From the NCBI RefSeq assembly GCF_014207135.1, contig NZ_JACHCC010000016.1, positions 39,148 through 103,147 on the forward strand: 64,000 nucleotides of DNA. Reading direction: 5' to 3'. The notes below the pieces were generated by a model. It saw only the letters and a list, made by a program, of their open reading frames with translations, was not told the DNA's origin and ran no database searches. The position numbers and the translations under genes are program-made. This document shows, piece after piece, positions 1 to 8,540 of this stretch. Within the stretch, counting starts at the first letter, position 1. Each line of letters opens with the position of its first letter. The DNA is from Pedobacter cryoconitis (GTDB lineage Bacteria > Bacteroidota > Bacteroidia > Sphingobacteriales > Sphingobacteriaceae).

Positions 1-1011
1 ATTGGTGTATTTAACCGTAGTCAGCCAGTGCCTGGAGGAGGATTTCTCGAGCAGGCGGATGGTACCAGCTGGATGGCAATGTATGCACTCAATATGATGC
101 AGATCAGTATGGAGTTGTCTTTGCATTTTGATGTATTTGAAAGTATGGCGATTAAGTTCTCAGAGCACTTTTTATACATTGCCGGCTCTATCTCCAATAT
201 GGGAGAAGATTCCATCGGTTTATGGGATGAGGAAGACGGATTTTATTACGATATGTTAAGAAAGGCTGATGGTTCGTCGGATCGTCTTCGTTTGAGAAGT
301 CTGGTTGGTTTGATTCCTATGTTTGCTCAGGTGGTATTTGACGAAGATAAATGGACTAAACTGCCGAAATTGAAGGAGCGTCTGGACTGGTTCATGAAAC
401 AAAGGCCCGATCTGGTACAATTGGTAAGCCACTGGACAGATACCAAAGGCAGTGATCAGCATTTACTTTCTCTTTTGCGGGGTCACCGTATGAAATTACT
501 GTTGAAACGAATGCTTGATCCAAATGAGTTCTTATCCGATTATGGAGTCCGCTCAGTTTCCAAAGCTTATTGTCAGTATCCGTTTAACTATCAGTTGGAC
601 GGAAACGATTATAATGTAAAATATATTCCGGCAGAAAGCGATTCCGGGATGTTCGGTGGTAACAGCAACTGGCGTGGACCGATGTGGATGCCTGTTAATT
701 ATCTGATTATTGAATCTCTAAAGAATTTTCAGGAGTATTATAGTGATGATTTTAAGGTAGAATGCCCAACAGGTTCCGGTCAGTTTTTAAGTTTACAGGA
801 AATCGCGGTTTTCTTAGGTAAAAGATTAAAAGCTACATTTCTGAAAAATGAAGCAGGCGAACGACCCGTACTGGGTGGGAACCCAAAATTTAACCATGAC
901 CCGCATTTTAAAGATTATATCCTGTTCCATGAATATTTCAATGGGGATAATGGCAAAGGACTGGGGGCCAGCCATCAGACAGGCTGGACAGGTCTGATTG
1001 CTCTTCTTTAA
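1..1011 (+). CDS. GH63-like glucosidase (MGH1-type), 3' part only
   Basis: The reading frame is open from base 1 and ends in TAA at 1009-1011, so about 336 C-terminal residues of a longer protein are present; the start lies outside the window. The sequence resembles the C-terminal (alpha/alpha)6 catalytic barrel of bacterial GH63 / mannosyl-oligosaccharide-glucosidase-like proteins, usually around 880 residues. Typical features are the PGGGFLEQADGTSWMA segment near the left edge (EQADGTSWM is a conserved active-site stretch), GGNSNWRGPMWMPVN at about nt 653-700, and the closing HQTGWTGL motif. No signal peptide can be judged. It probably hydrolyses alpha-glucosidic linkages; the exact substrate cannot be read. 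A short gap (1012-1049) separates it from proB on the same strand. Confidence 0.8.
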   Translation: MGVFNRSQPVPGGGFLEQADGTSWMAMYALNMMQISMELSLHFDVFESMAIKFSEHFLYIAGSISNMGEDSIGLWDEEDGFYYDMLRKADGSSDRLRLRSLVGLIPMFAQVVFDEDKWTKLPKLKERLDWFMKQRPDLVQLVSHWTDTKGSDQHLLSLLRGHRMKLLLKRMLDPNEFLSDYGVRSVSKAYCQYPFNYQLDGNDYNVKYIPAESDSGMFGGNSNWRGPMWMPVNYLIIESLKNFQEYYSDDFKVECPTGSGQFLSLQEIAVFLGKRLKATFLKNEAGERPVLGGNPKFNHDPHFKDYILFHEYFNGDNGKGLGASHQTGWTGLIALL

Positions 1012-1049
1012 AGAAATCACTATTTCCTAATCTATTACCGAATCATATT

Positions 1050-2129
1050 ATGGCTGCTGCCTATAAAAGAATCGTTGTTAAAATCGGTTCAAATGTACTT
1101 ACCCAATCCGATGGTCTGCCAGATCATGCCCGGATTCAGCATATTGTAGACCAAATTGTTATACTTAAAAATAAAGGTATTGACGTTGTGGTTATTTCTT
1201 CCGGAGCTGTTGCTGCGGGCAGAAGCATGATCAAAATTTCAGAAAAACAGGATGCAGTCGCTGCAAGACAGCTTCTGGCCTCCATAGGGCAGATCAAACT
1301 GATCAATACCTATCTTTCCCTTTTTGAAAAACAAAAAATGCTTTGTTCGCAGGTATTGGTCACCAAAGAAGATTTTCGTGACCGGAAACACTATTTAAAC
1401 ATCAAAAATTGTCTTTCCATATTACTAAAGCATAAGGTAATCCCGGTTATCAATGAAAATGATGTGGTTTCAGTTACTGAGCTGATGTTTACAGATAATG
1501 ACGAGCTGGCTGGACTGGTTGCTTCTATGCTGGAGGCAGATGCACTCATTATTTTGTCCAATGTAGATGGTATCTATAATGGGGATCCAAAATCGCCCGG
1601 TTCCAGTATTATACAGGAGATTAAAAAAGAGGATAACAGTATTGATTCCTTTATCAGTAAAACTAAATCCGGTTTGGGCAGAGGAGGGATGGTAACGAAG
1701 CTTGGAATGGCACAGAAAGTGGCTAAACTGGGTATTCCTGTTCATATTGCTAATGGAACACGCAATGATATTCTGACTGACCTGATTGATCAGAAAGCTG
1801 TACATACTTATTTTGTACCGGAAAAAAATACTTCTGGAAAGAAAAAATGGATTGCGCATTCTGAACACTCTGCTACCGGAAGCGTACAGCTCAATACAGG
1901 AGCTACCGAAGCACTGATTTCTGGTCAGGCCAGAAGCTTATTACCCGTTGGAATTATTAAAGTATTATCCTCCTTTCAAAAAGGTGATATTATCCGGCTG
2001 GTAGATGAAAATGGAAAGTTAATTGGTTTAGGTATCGCAGAATATGGGTCAGAGAAAGCAAAAGAGCGAATAGGACAGAAAGGACACAAATCTTTGGTTC
2101 ATTATAATTATTTTTATGCTGTAAACTAG
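1050..2129 (+). CDS. proB: glutamate 5-kinase (ProB)
   Basis: Phosphorylates L-glutamate with ATP to gamma-glutamyl phosphate, the first step of proline synthesis, in the cytoplasm. The 359-residue product has an N-terminal amino-acid-kinase domain (about 1-260) with VVKIGSNVLT for phosphate binding, VISSGAVAAG, and NENDVVS followed by TDNDELAG. A C-terminal PUA domain (about 275-359) includes GIIKVLSSFQKGDIIRL. Length matches the family (E. coli 367). The stop TAG at 2127-2129 directly abuts the ATG of proA, so the pair is translated from one message. No proC is present in the window. Confidence 0.95.
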   Translation: MAAAYKRIVVKIGSNVLTQSDGLPDHARIQHIVDQIVILKNKGIDVVVISSGAVAAGRSMIKISEKQDAVAARQLLASIGQIKLINTYLSLFEKQKMLCSQVLVTKEDFRDRKHYLNIKNCLSILLKHKVIPVINENDVVSVTELMFTDNDELAGLVASMLEADALIILSNVDGIYNGDPKSPGSSIIQEIKKEDNSIDSFISKTKSGLGRGGMVTKLGMAQKVAKLGIPVHIANGTRNDILTDLIDQKAVHTYFVPEKNTSGKKKWIAHSEHSATGSVQLNTGATEALISGQARSLLPVGIIKVLSSFQKGDIIRLVDENGKLIGLGIAEYGSEKAKERIGQKGHKSLVHYNYFYAVN

Positions 2130-3389
2130 ATGGGAGAGGAAATGAAATACCAATTAAGTTTCGAAAATGCATTAAAAGCAAGCCGCACACTGCATCGTCT
2201 TGATCAGTTGGAGGTTAATAATATACTGAAAGACCTGGCTGCCCAGATCAAATTGCAGGCAGATGATATTTTGTTTGCTAATACATTGGATCTTAGACGT
2301 ATGTCTGCTGATGATCCAAAATATGACAGGCTGAAGTTAACGAAGGAAAGACTGAACGATATCAGCCAGGAAATATTGAATGTGGTTAAACTGGAAAGTC
2401 CGCTTTCGGAGGTTCTGGAGTCCAGAACACTGCCCAATGGACTGGCTTTAACTAAGGTCAGGGTTCCTTTAGGCGTAATCGGTGTTATTTACGAGGCAAG
2501 ACCTAATGTCACTGTAGATGTATTCTCTCTATGTTTTAAAACAGGGAATGTAGTGATCTTGAAAGGAGGGAGTGATGCCGAGTTTTCTAATCTTGCCTTA
2601 ATAAAAATCATTCATAAAGTATTGCTTAAACACGGTGTTGACGTCAATGTAGCTATTTTACTACCTTCGGAACGTGAAGCAACTGCCGCATTGCTCAATG
2701 CGACTAATTTTGTCGATGTATTGATTCCCCGTGGAAGCCAGGCATTGATTGATTATGTTCGTGAGCACAGTAAAGTTCCGGTGATAGAAACCGGGGCCGG
2801 AATCGTCCATACTTATTTCGATCTTTCGGGTAATACTGAAAAAGGCAGGGCCATTATTTTTAATGCTAAAACCAGAAGAGTCAGTGTTTGTAATGCATTA
2901 GACTGTCTGCTCATTCACTCCGAACGACTGGATGATCTTTATGTGCTTGTTGCCGCACTAGCCACAAAATCAGTTCATCTTTATGCTGATCCGGCTTCTT
3001 TTATTGTACTGGATGGCTATTATCCATCCAATTTATTGCATCGGGCCGGGCCGCATGATTTTGGTACCGAGTTCCTGGACTACAAAATGGCAGTTAAAAC
3101 AGTTGAAAACCTGGATGATGCCTTAAATCATATTTCCATTTACAGCTCTAAACATAGTGAAGCTATCATTGCAGAGGATGAACGTCAGCTGACAACTTTC
3201 CTCAATGCCGTCGATGCTGCTGCGGTGTATGCAAATACATCGACGGCTTTTACCGATGGCGGACAATTTGGTCTTGGGGCTGAAATAGGGATCAGTACGC
3301 AAAAGCTTCATGCAAGGGGGCCGATGGGATTGAAAGAACTGACCAGTTATAAATGGGTAGTAAGAGGTAACGGTCAGGTACGTCAGTAA
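2130..3389 (+). CDS. proA: glutamate-5-semialdehyde dehydrogenase (gamma-glutamyl phosphate reductase, ProA)
   Basis: Reduces gamma-glutamyl phosphate with NADPH to glutamate-5-semialdehyde, the second step of proline synthesis. The 419-residue product is a full-length ALDH-fold ProA. It has the GVIGVIYEARPNVTVDV segment (about 111-130), the nucleotide-binding LKGGSDAEFSN, and the catalytic region NAKTRRVSVCNA, whose Cys forms the thioester. The C-terminus HARGPMGLKELTSYKW is typical. An alternative start is the ATG at 2142, preceded by a purine-rich GGGAGAGGA; it would remove four residues and gives MKYQLSF as the N-terminus. proB and proA form one operon. The 247 bp after it hold the mqo promoter region. 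Confidence 0.95.
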   Translation: MGEEMKYQLSFENALKASRTLHRLDQLEVNNILKDLAAQIKLQADDILFANTLDLRRMSADDPKYDRLKLTKERLNDISQEILNVVKLESPLSEVLESRTLPNGLALTKVRVPLGVIGVIYEARPNVTVDVFSLCFKTGNVVILKGGSDAEFSNLALIKIIHKVLLKHGVDVNVAILLPSEREATAALLNATNFVDVLIPRGSQALIDYVREHSKVPVIETGAGIVHTYFDLSGNTEKGRAIIFNAKTRRVSVCNALDCLLIHSERLDDLYVLVAALATKSVHLYADPASFIVLDGYYPSNLLHRAGPHDFGTEFLDYKMAVKTVENLDDALNHISIYSSKHSEAIIAEDERQLTTFLNAVDAAAVYANTSTAFTDGGQFGLGAEIGISTQKLHARGPMGLKELTSYKWVVRGNGQVRQ

Positions 3390-3592
3390 AAGAAGGTTTT
3401 AGATTGAGCAGATGGAATAATATGGTGGTAACAAGCTTATCAGGTGGAAGTTAATTGCAAAAAAAGACCTGAGTCTGACAATAATTACAAAAAACAATAC
3501 TAAAAAAGGTCATCTTTTCTCTCTTTATCAGATACGGGTAAAAAAAATACTTATTAAATGGGAATTTAGGACTCATTTCCCGCGCTTTATAT

Positions 3593-3600
3593 TAATTTTG
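3593..3600 (+). promoter_or_regulatory. Bacteroidota -7 promoter box for mqo
   Basis: TAATTTTG matches the Bacteroidota -7 consensus TAnnTTTG and ends 36 nt before the mqo ATG. No convincing -33 TTG element is seen at the expected spacing. The rest of the 3390-3636 gap shows only A-rich runs. Confidence 0.45.
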
Positions 3601-3636
3601 TCGCCGATATAAAGAGAATAAATTATCTATCCTTTC

Positions 3637-5142
3637 ATGACCAGTAAAAGTACTAATTCAGATAAAGCAGTTGACGTTGTGTTAATTGGCGCGGGTATTA
3701 TGAGCGCAACACTTGGTGTACTATTAAAAGAACTCTCACCGGACTTAACGATACAAATTTTTGAACGGCTTGATGTTGCAGCAGCAGAAAGTTCTGATGC
3801 CTGGAATAATGCCGGAACAGGGCACTCTGCCTTTTGTGAATTAAATTATACGCCTCAGCTGGAGGATGGTACCGTTGAAACAGACAAGGCAGTAGCCATT
3901 GCAGAATCCTTTGAGGTATCTAAGCAGTTCTGGTCATTTCTGGTGCAGAATAAGTTAGTAGATTCACCAGAGACCTTTATCAAAAGTATTCCGCATATGA
4001 GTTTTGTATGGGGAGCTGATAATGTTGATTTTCTGAATAAACGTTTTGAGAAATTACAGCAATGTGAACTCTTTAAAGAAATGACTTATTCTGAAGATCC
4101 GAAACAACTTGCAGAATGGATGCCTTTGGTAATGAAAGGCAGAAATCCTGATGAAAAAGTAGCTGCAACCAGAATGATGCTGGGTACTGACGTAAACTTC
4201 GGTGCCTTAACCAGGATGATGCTGAATACATTACAACGCAAACCTAATGTATCGATGGACTTTAATCAGGAAGTTCGTAAACTGAAACAAAAAGACGGTT
4301 TATGGGAAGTAAAGGTGAAAGACGAAGAAACTGGTAAAAGAAGAACGGTGAAAGCCAGATTTGTGTTTATCGGTGCTGGTGGTGGTTCACTTCCTTTGCT
4401 GGAGAAATCTGATATTCCTGAAGGAAAAGGTTTTGGTGGTTTTCCTGTAAGCGGACAATGGTTAAAATGCATTAATCCGGATGTAATTGAACACCATCAC
4501 GCAAAAGTGTACGGTAAAGCAGCAGTTGGTTCGCCTCCAATGTCTGTTCCTCACCTGGATACCAGGATGATTGATGGAAAAAAGGCATTGCTTTTTGGAC
4601 CTTATGCAGGATTTTCAACCCGTTTCCTAAAGAATGGTTCTCTCTTAGATCTGCCTTTATCAATTAAAGCTAATAATATCCGTCCGATGATCGCTGCGGG
4701 TTTAGATAATATACCACTGACCAAATACCTGATCGATCAGGTAAGACAGTCACCTGAAGACCGTATGGAAGCGCTGAAAGAATATTTGCCGGCTGCTGAA
4801 ATGAAAGACTGGGAGCTGGAAACAGCTGGTCAGCGTGTTCAGGTAATTAAAAAAGACGAAAAACACGGGGGTATCCTCGAATTCGGTACCGAAGTTGTAT
4901 CTGCCGGAGATGGTTCAATTGCTGCCTTGTTAGGTGCTTCACCAGGAGCTTCAACTGCAGTTTCTATTATGATCACCTTAATGAAACGTTGTTTCAGTGA
5001 CAGAATGGAAAGTCCGGAATGGCAGGCGAAATTGAAACAAATGATTCCTTCCTACGGCCATACCTTGAGTGATGATGCACAGTTAAGCAGAAATATCAGA
5101 GCACAAACTACGCATGCACTAAATCTTCAGGTTGCTGAGTAG
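3637..5142 (+). CDS. mqo: malate:quinone oxidoreductase (Mqo)
   Basis: FAD-dependent, membrane-associated enzyme that oxidises malate to oxaloacetate and passes electrons to quinone, linking the TCA cycle to respiration. The 501-residue product starts with the FAD-binding fold VVLIGAGIMSATLG (about residues 14-27). It has the Mqo-specific stretch ESSDAWNNAGTGHSAFCELNYTP (positions about 51-73) and the FVFIGAGGGSLPLL segment near residue 245. The C-terminal LLGASPGASTAVSIM is also family-typical. Length fits the family (about 490-550). It has its own -7 box upstream. Its last 35 bp overlap the 3' end of the convergent acyltransferase gene. Confidence 0.95.
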   Translation: MTSKSTNSDKAVDVVLIGAGIMSATLGVLLKELSPDLTIQIFERLDVAAAESSDAWNNAGTGHSAFCELNYTPQLEDGTVETDKAVAIAESFEVSKQFWSFLVQNKLVDSPETFIKSIPHMSFVWGADNVDFLNKRFEKLQQCELFKEMTYSEDPKQLAEWMPLVMKGRNPDEKVAATRMMLGTDVNFGALTRMMLNTLQRKPNVSMDFNQEVRKLKQKDGLWEVKVKDEETGKRRTVKARFVFIGAGGGSLPLLEKSDIPEGKGFGGFPVSGQWLKCINPDVIEHHHAKVYGKAAVGSPPMSVPHLDTRMIDGKKALLFGPYAGFSTRFLKNGSLLDLPLSIKANNIRPMIAAGLDNIPLTKYLIDQVRQSPEDRMEALKEYLPAAEMKDWELETAGQRVQVIKKDEKHGGILEFGTEVVSAGDGSIAALLGASPGASTAVSIMITLMKRCFSDRMESPEWQAKLKQMIPSYGHTLSDDAQLSRNIRAQTTHALNLQVAE

Positions 5143-6007
5143 GCTGGTGTTTCCATCTTCTGTGACTCCATAACCAGTAAGCAGGCTCTTCTTGTATCAG
5201 TTTTTCTAAGAGAAGGGCGTGCTTCTGGGTAATTTCATTAATTGGTGTCCGATCCGGATGCAGGCATATAGGCACAAAATCAACCTCATAATAGCCTTTC
5301 TTTATCACATTTACTTTAATATAAAAAATTGGTCTGCTGGTTTTTATAGCGATCTTCTCCATCCCTTGTTGAATAGAAGTCTGCTGATTCAGGAACTCAG
5401 TCCAGTAATGAGATTCACTTTTAGGCGGCGCCTGGTCATTCCCGAACAGAAACATGGTAGGCGATCCTTTGCTATCGGTCAGTGCCCGGAAGGTTTGCCG
5501 CATAGGGACTAACTTATTTCCGAATCTTGTCCTGATCCGGTGAAACCAGTTGTCAAATTCATTGTTCGATAAAGTTTTGTAGATGGCATAGGTATCACAT
5601 TTCAAACTTAAGCCAATTGACAAAGTTCCCCATTCCCAATTGCCATAGTGGCCCGAACAAGCCAGGACACTCTCTCCCCGTTCAAAATAGGCATTGATTA
5701 TTTCTGTGTTTTTATACTTAAACCTTTTTTGTACTTCTGCCTTCGAAATGGTCGCCATCTTAATGATTTCAAAAATCAGCGCAGACAGGTATTTGTAATA
5801 TTTCTTTTCTATTTGGCTGATCTCTTCTTCACTCTTTTCGGGAAATGCCTGATGCAGGTTCTCGCGGACAACTGCGCGGCGATATCCGAAGACATAATAA
5901 AGTAAGACATAAATACCATTCGCAAACACATAAAGTACTGGCAGAGGAAGCAAAGCAAGCAAGTAGAGGAAGAATATCCCAATCTGGGAGGTGGTTCTTT
6001 TAAACAT
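5108..6007 (-). CDS. lysophospholipid/lipid A acyltransferase, LpxL (HtrB)-like
   Basis: A 299-residue inner-membrane acyltransferase of the LpxL/LpxM family, expected to transfer an acyl chain from acyl-ACP to lipid A or a related lipid. An N-terminal membrane helix (about residues 8-38) anchors it. The catalytic HX4E motif is His120-Tyr-Gly-Asn-Trp-Glu125 in SGHYGNWEWG. A second family block is FGNDQAPPK (about residue 195). The length matches bacterial homologues. The acceptor cannot be told from sequence; some Bacteroidota homologues act on aminolipids. The gene has its own -7 box and is convergent with mqo, overlapping its end by 35 bp. Confidence 0.85.
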   Translation of the reverse strand: MFKRTTSQIGIFFLYLLALLPLPVLYVFANGIYVLLYYVFGYRRAVVRENLHQAFPEKSEEEISQIEKKYYKYLSALIFEIIKMATISKAEVQKRFKYKNTEIINAYFERGESVLACSGHYGNWEWGTLSIGLSLKCDTYAIYKTLSNNEFDNWFHRIRTRFGNKLVPMRQTFRALTDSKGSPTMFLFGNDQAPPKSESHYWTEFLNQQTSIQQGMEKIAIKTSRPIFYIKVNVIKKGYYEVDFVPICLHPDRTPINEITQKHALLLEKLIQEEPAYWLWSHRRWKHQPTQQPEDLVHA

Positions 6008-6025
6008 TAACGGTTAAATAAGATA

Positions 6026-6033
6026 CAAACATA
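6026..6033 (-). promoter_or_regulatory. -7 promoter box for the acyltransferase gene
   Basis: On the minus strand the sequence reads TATGTTTG, a perfect TAnnTTTG match that ends 18 nt before the start codon at 6007. This predicts a leader of about 12 nt. Confidence 0.45.
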
Positions 6034-6072
6034 ATTAATTACTTACTAGCCCGGCAATAAAAATCATTTAGA

Positions 6073-6103
6073 AAAGCTTCAGATGTTTATGATCTGAAGC
6101 TTT
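6073..6103 (-). terminator. intrinsic terminator after the lrp-type gene
   Basis: Perfect 12-bp inverted repeat, AAAGCTTCAGAT (6073-6084) against ATCTGAAGCTTT (6092-6103), with a 7-nt loop. On the minus strand it is followed by a TTTTC tract. It lies between the Lrp gene and the acyltransferase gene, so it should separate their transcripts. Confidence 0.75.
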
Positions 6104-6136
6104 CCCGTTTAAAATTGGCTGACCAGTTCCTGATGG

Positions 6137-6601
6137 TTACTGGAAATTAAAGCCAGAATCAGCTATAATATTATCAAGTACAACATAAGTTTCTATAGTC
6201 ATCACATTTTTTATCCCCGCTATCTTTCGCTCAATTGATGACAGCATGTTGCTGTCTGTTGTCGTAATTTTTAGCCTGATATTATATCTCCCGGTAACCG
6301 TACAGCATTCGCAGACTTCCCTGATTTCAGAAACTGCATCCCTAAAGGCATTAATGACTTCTGCTGAACACCGGCTAAGGTTAAGATAGATATAGGCTAA
6401 AACATCCTGTTTCAGCTTTCTGCGTTCCAGAACCGCAACATAGGCAATGATGAAACCTCGTTTTTCTAATTTCCTGATACGGTCACAAATTGTAGTGGGT
6501 GACGTATTTAAATTTCCAGCCATTTGCTTGTATGGACGTGAACTATCCTCTTGCAGTTGTCTCAGGATAGAAATGTCTAATTTGTCAAGCTTTTTCTCCA
6601 T
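6137..6601 (-). CDS. Lrp/AsnC-family transcriptional regulator
   Basis: A 154-residue DNA-binding regulator of the feast/famine family, probably sensing an amino acid. The N-terminal winged helix-turn-helix (about residues 6-60) starts LDKLDISILRQLQEDSSRPYK and carries TTICDRIRKLEKRGFI. The C-terminal RAM/AsnC ligand domain (about 70-150) follows, with VTGRYNIRLKI in the usual place. Length is normal for the family. It is divergent from the RpoD-like gene across a 208-bp, visibly AT-rich gap (6602-6809), so it could regulate itself or that neighbour; no clear operator was read. Confidence 0.9.
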   Translation of the reverse strand: MEKKLDKLDISILRQLQEDSSRPYKQMAGNLNTSPTTICDRIRKLEKRGFIIAYVAVLERRKLKQDVLAYIYLNLSRCSAEVINAFRDAVSEIREVCECCTVTGRYNIRLKITTTDSNMLSSIERKIAGIKNVMTIETYVVLDNIIADSGFNFQ

Positions 6602-6809
6602 AATTAATATTTATATAAGTTGTGAATTTATATAAACATCTATAATTAGTTAATTAAAAATAAATATATTATTGTTTTAATTTAATTGAAGGGATGGTAA
6701 ATCGGATTTTATTCGGATAATCATCTTTAAACCGTTATTTTGTCGGATTGATGTGGTTTATTTTCTTTATTAGGTTATTGTTAACACCTTTACTTAATAA
6801 TGTAAATAT

Positions 6810-7676
6810 ATGAGAGAATTGAAAATTGAAAATGCGATTACCGGCAGGGATATGGAGTCACTCGCCATATATCTCCAGGAAGTCAGTAAAATACCGCTGC
6901 TGACTATTGATGAAGAAATCCAATTGACTGCAAAAGCAAGAAAGGGAGATCAGGAGGCTCTGGACCGTCTGGTCAGAACAAATTTAAGATTTGTTGTTTC
7001 TGTGGCTAAGAGATATCAGCATCGTGGGCTGAGTTTGGGTGATCTGATTAATGAAGGAAATTTAGGCCTGATCAAGGCTGCTTCACGTTTCGATGAAACC
7101 AAAGGATTCAAATTTATATCATTCGCAGTGTGGTGGATCCGGCAATCTATTATGCTCGCAATTGCCCAGCAGACCAGGATTATTCGTTTACCACTTAACC
7201 TGATCAATTCAATTTCCAGGATAAACAATACCATAGCTGGTATGGAACAACGCCTGGAACGGCAACCTACCCCTGCAGAAGTTGCTGGGGAAATTAATAT
7301 AAGAGCTGGATATGTAAGTAGTTATCTGAATGAAGCACGTCATTGCAGACATCTTGATGAAGTGATCAATCCGGATTCCGGGAGTACCTTACTGGATCTG
7401 ACAGAGGCAAATCAGCCTGCTCCAGATCATATGCTGCTCATGGATTCGGGTAGGGAGGAAGCCAGTCAGATTTTAAGGATCCTTTCTAAAAGGGAAGAAG
7501 CTGTGCTGACCCTGTTTTTTGGTTTAAGGGGTAATCAACCTTTATCTCTGGATACTATAGCCCAGCAATTCCAGTTAAGCCGGGAGCGGATCAGACAATT
7601 AAAGGATTGCGGACTAAAAAAATTACGAACAAAGATGCACAGAGAAAAAGCTGCAAAAGGCACCAGAAGTATATAA
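6810..7676 (+). CDS. RpoD-type sigma-70 factor, divergent paralogue
   Basis: A 288-residue sigma factor of the compact RpoD/SigA type found in Bacteroidota. Region 1.2 (about 14-45, SLAIYLQEVSKIPLLT), region 2 (about 58-130, NLRFVVSVAKRYQ, LINEGNLGLIKAA, ISFAVWWIRQSI), region 3, and a region 4 helix-turn-helix (about 235-275, LSRERIRQLKDCGLKKLR) are all present. Compared from memory with the housekeeping Bacteroidota RpoD, it departs at several usually fixed places: IRQLKDCGLKKL instead of VRQIRDKALRRL, and a different region 3 segment. It is therefore more likely an alternative copy than the only primary sigma. The next gene is 17 bp downstream. Confidence 0.85.
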   Translation: MRELKIENAITGRDMESLAIYLQEVSKIPLLTIDEEIQLTAKARKGDQEALDRLVRTNLRFVVSVAKRYQHRGLSLGDLINEGNLGLIKAASRFDETKGFKFISFAVWWIRQSIMLAIAQQTRIIRLPLNLINSISRINNTIAGMEQRLERQPTPAEVAGEINIRAGYVSSYLNEARHCRHLDEVINPDSGSTLLDLTEANQPAPDHMLLMDSGREEASQILRILSKREEAVLTLFFGLRGNQPLSLDTIAQQFQLSRERIRQLKDCGLKKLRTKMHREKAAKGTRSI

Positions 7677-7693
7677 ATCAAAACTGAAATTTT

Positions 7694-8086
7694 ATGCCAT
7701 ATTTATATTTAGCAGAAAGCTATAATGAACTAGGTTTGCTGGCAGATCTGGTTAAGGAAATTGAAAATATCAAAAGCCCGCTAAAGGAATTTGATGAGGA
7801 GTCTTATCTGACCACCGAATTTCAACGGATTAAGGTTTCGGCATTAAGGGACGTCCTGGTTTTTGGCACCCATGCGGATAAATACCTTAATTTTCATCTT
7901 TGTCTGGTTTATGGGCTAACGATCCGTGTCATTGATCTGCTGAGAAGCTTAAGGGACAGCTTCTATCTGAGTGATCGCGAAATGTATTTATTTAAGCATT
8001 GCACCAGGCTTCATGAAGAATTTGGAAAACTGATCGTATTCTATGAACTGCTGGGAATAAAGATGGTAAGACTGGAAAACAGGTAA
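7694..8086 (+). CDS. hypothetical protein, 130 residues
   Basis: I do not recognise the family. The product is soluble, with no signal peptide or membrane helix, and rich in Leu, Glu and Tyr, which suggests a helical fold. It starts 17 bp after the RpoD-like gene with no terminator between, so the two are probably co-transcribed. Its stop codon lies inside the left arm of a strong convergent terminator. A role in controlling the neighbouring sigma factor is possible on position alone; nothing in the sequence proves it. Confidence 0.6.
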   Translation: MPYLYLAESYNELGLLADLVKEIENIKSPLKEFDEESYLTTEFQRIKVSALRDVLVFGTHADKYLNFHLCLVYGLTIRVIDLLRSLRDSFYLSDREMYLFKHCTRLHEEFGKLIVFYELLGIKMVRLENR

Positions 8087-8110
8087 ACCACCTGTCGGTT
8101 TACCTGTTTT
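8076..8110. terminator. bidirectional intrinsic terminator
   Basis: Perfect 14-bp inverted repeat: AAAACAGGTAAACC (8076-8089) against GGTTTACCTGTTTT (8097-8110), loop 7 nt, with A and T tracts on its flanks. It sits between two convergent genes and contains the stop codon of the plus-strand one. Confidence 0.85.
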
Positions 8111-8122
8111 AAAAAAAATGAA

Positions 8123-8443
8123 CTATACAAATGCAGGTACCGAAGAATTCGGATCATTACCTTGTATCTGGTTTCTTCGTACCTGTGAAACTTCAGTTGG
8201 TCTGATCGGGTAGGTATCTTTAATACTCTTAACTGCATCATACATTAGAAATCCGCCTAAAACAGTCTCCTGAATACCTATTACAGGATGTTTGGTGATA
8301 CATCTCAAACCTCTCTGAAGGATATATGCGCCGGCTATTATAGTAACCAGACGTTTGGCAGTGGTTAGATTCTCCTCTTTATTTGCAACCAGAATCTTCT
8401 TAGCCGCCAGAATAGTTAGATTATGGGTGATTTTATTTAACAT
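8123..8443 (-). CDS. hypothetical small protein with hydrophobic segments, 106 residues
   Basis: The family is not recognised with confidence. The N-terminal 45 residues form an amphipathic or weakly hydrophobic region, and two short hydrophobic stretches (about 32-45 and 55-70) with Gly residues could be membrane-associated. The pattern recalls small DUF2892/YgaP-type membrane proteins, but the match is loose. The C-terminal 30 residues are polar. It stands alone, convergent with the 130-residue gene across a strong terminator. Confidence 0.45.
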   Translation of the reverse strand: MLNKITHNLTILAAKKILVANKEENLTTAKRLVTIIAGAYILQRGLRCITKHPVIGIQETVLGGFLMYDAVKSIKDTYPIRPTEVSQVRRNQIQGNDPNSSVPAFV

Positions 8444-8540
8444 GGGTTTCTATTTGTTTGTTTAAATTCAACATCTGTGCCACGTTTTTGTTTTTAACCG
8501 ATATAAATTTGTTGTTTTAAGAGTTATGAAATCAGTATGA

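Noticed and set aside
1470..1868. Open frame of 132 codons antisense to proB
   Set aside because: proB is complete and conserved through this stretch; the antisense frame has no family features.
3460..3525. GACCT and AGGTC with flanking A and T runs as a proBA terminator
   Set aside because: The arms are only 4-5 bp and the loop is about 40 nt, too weak to support.
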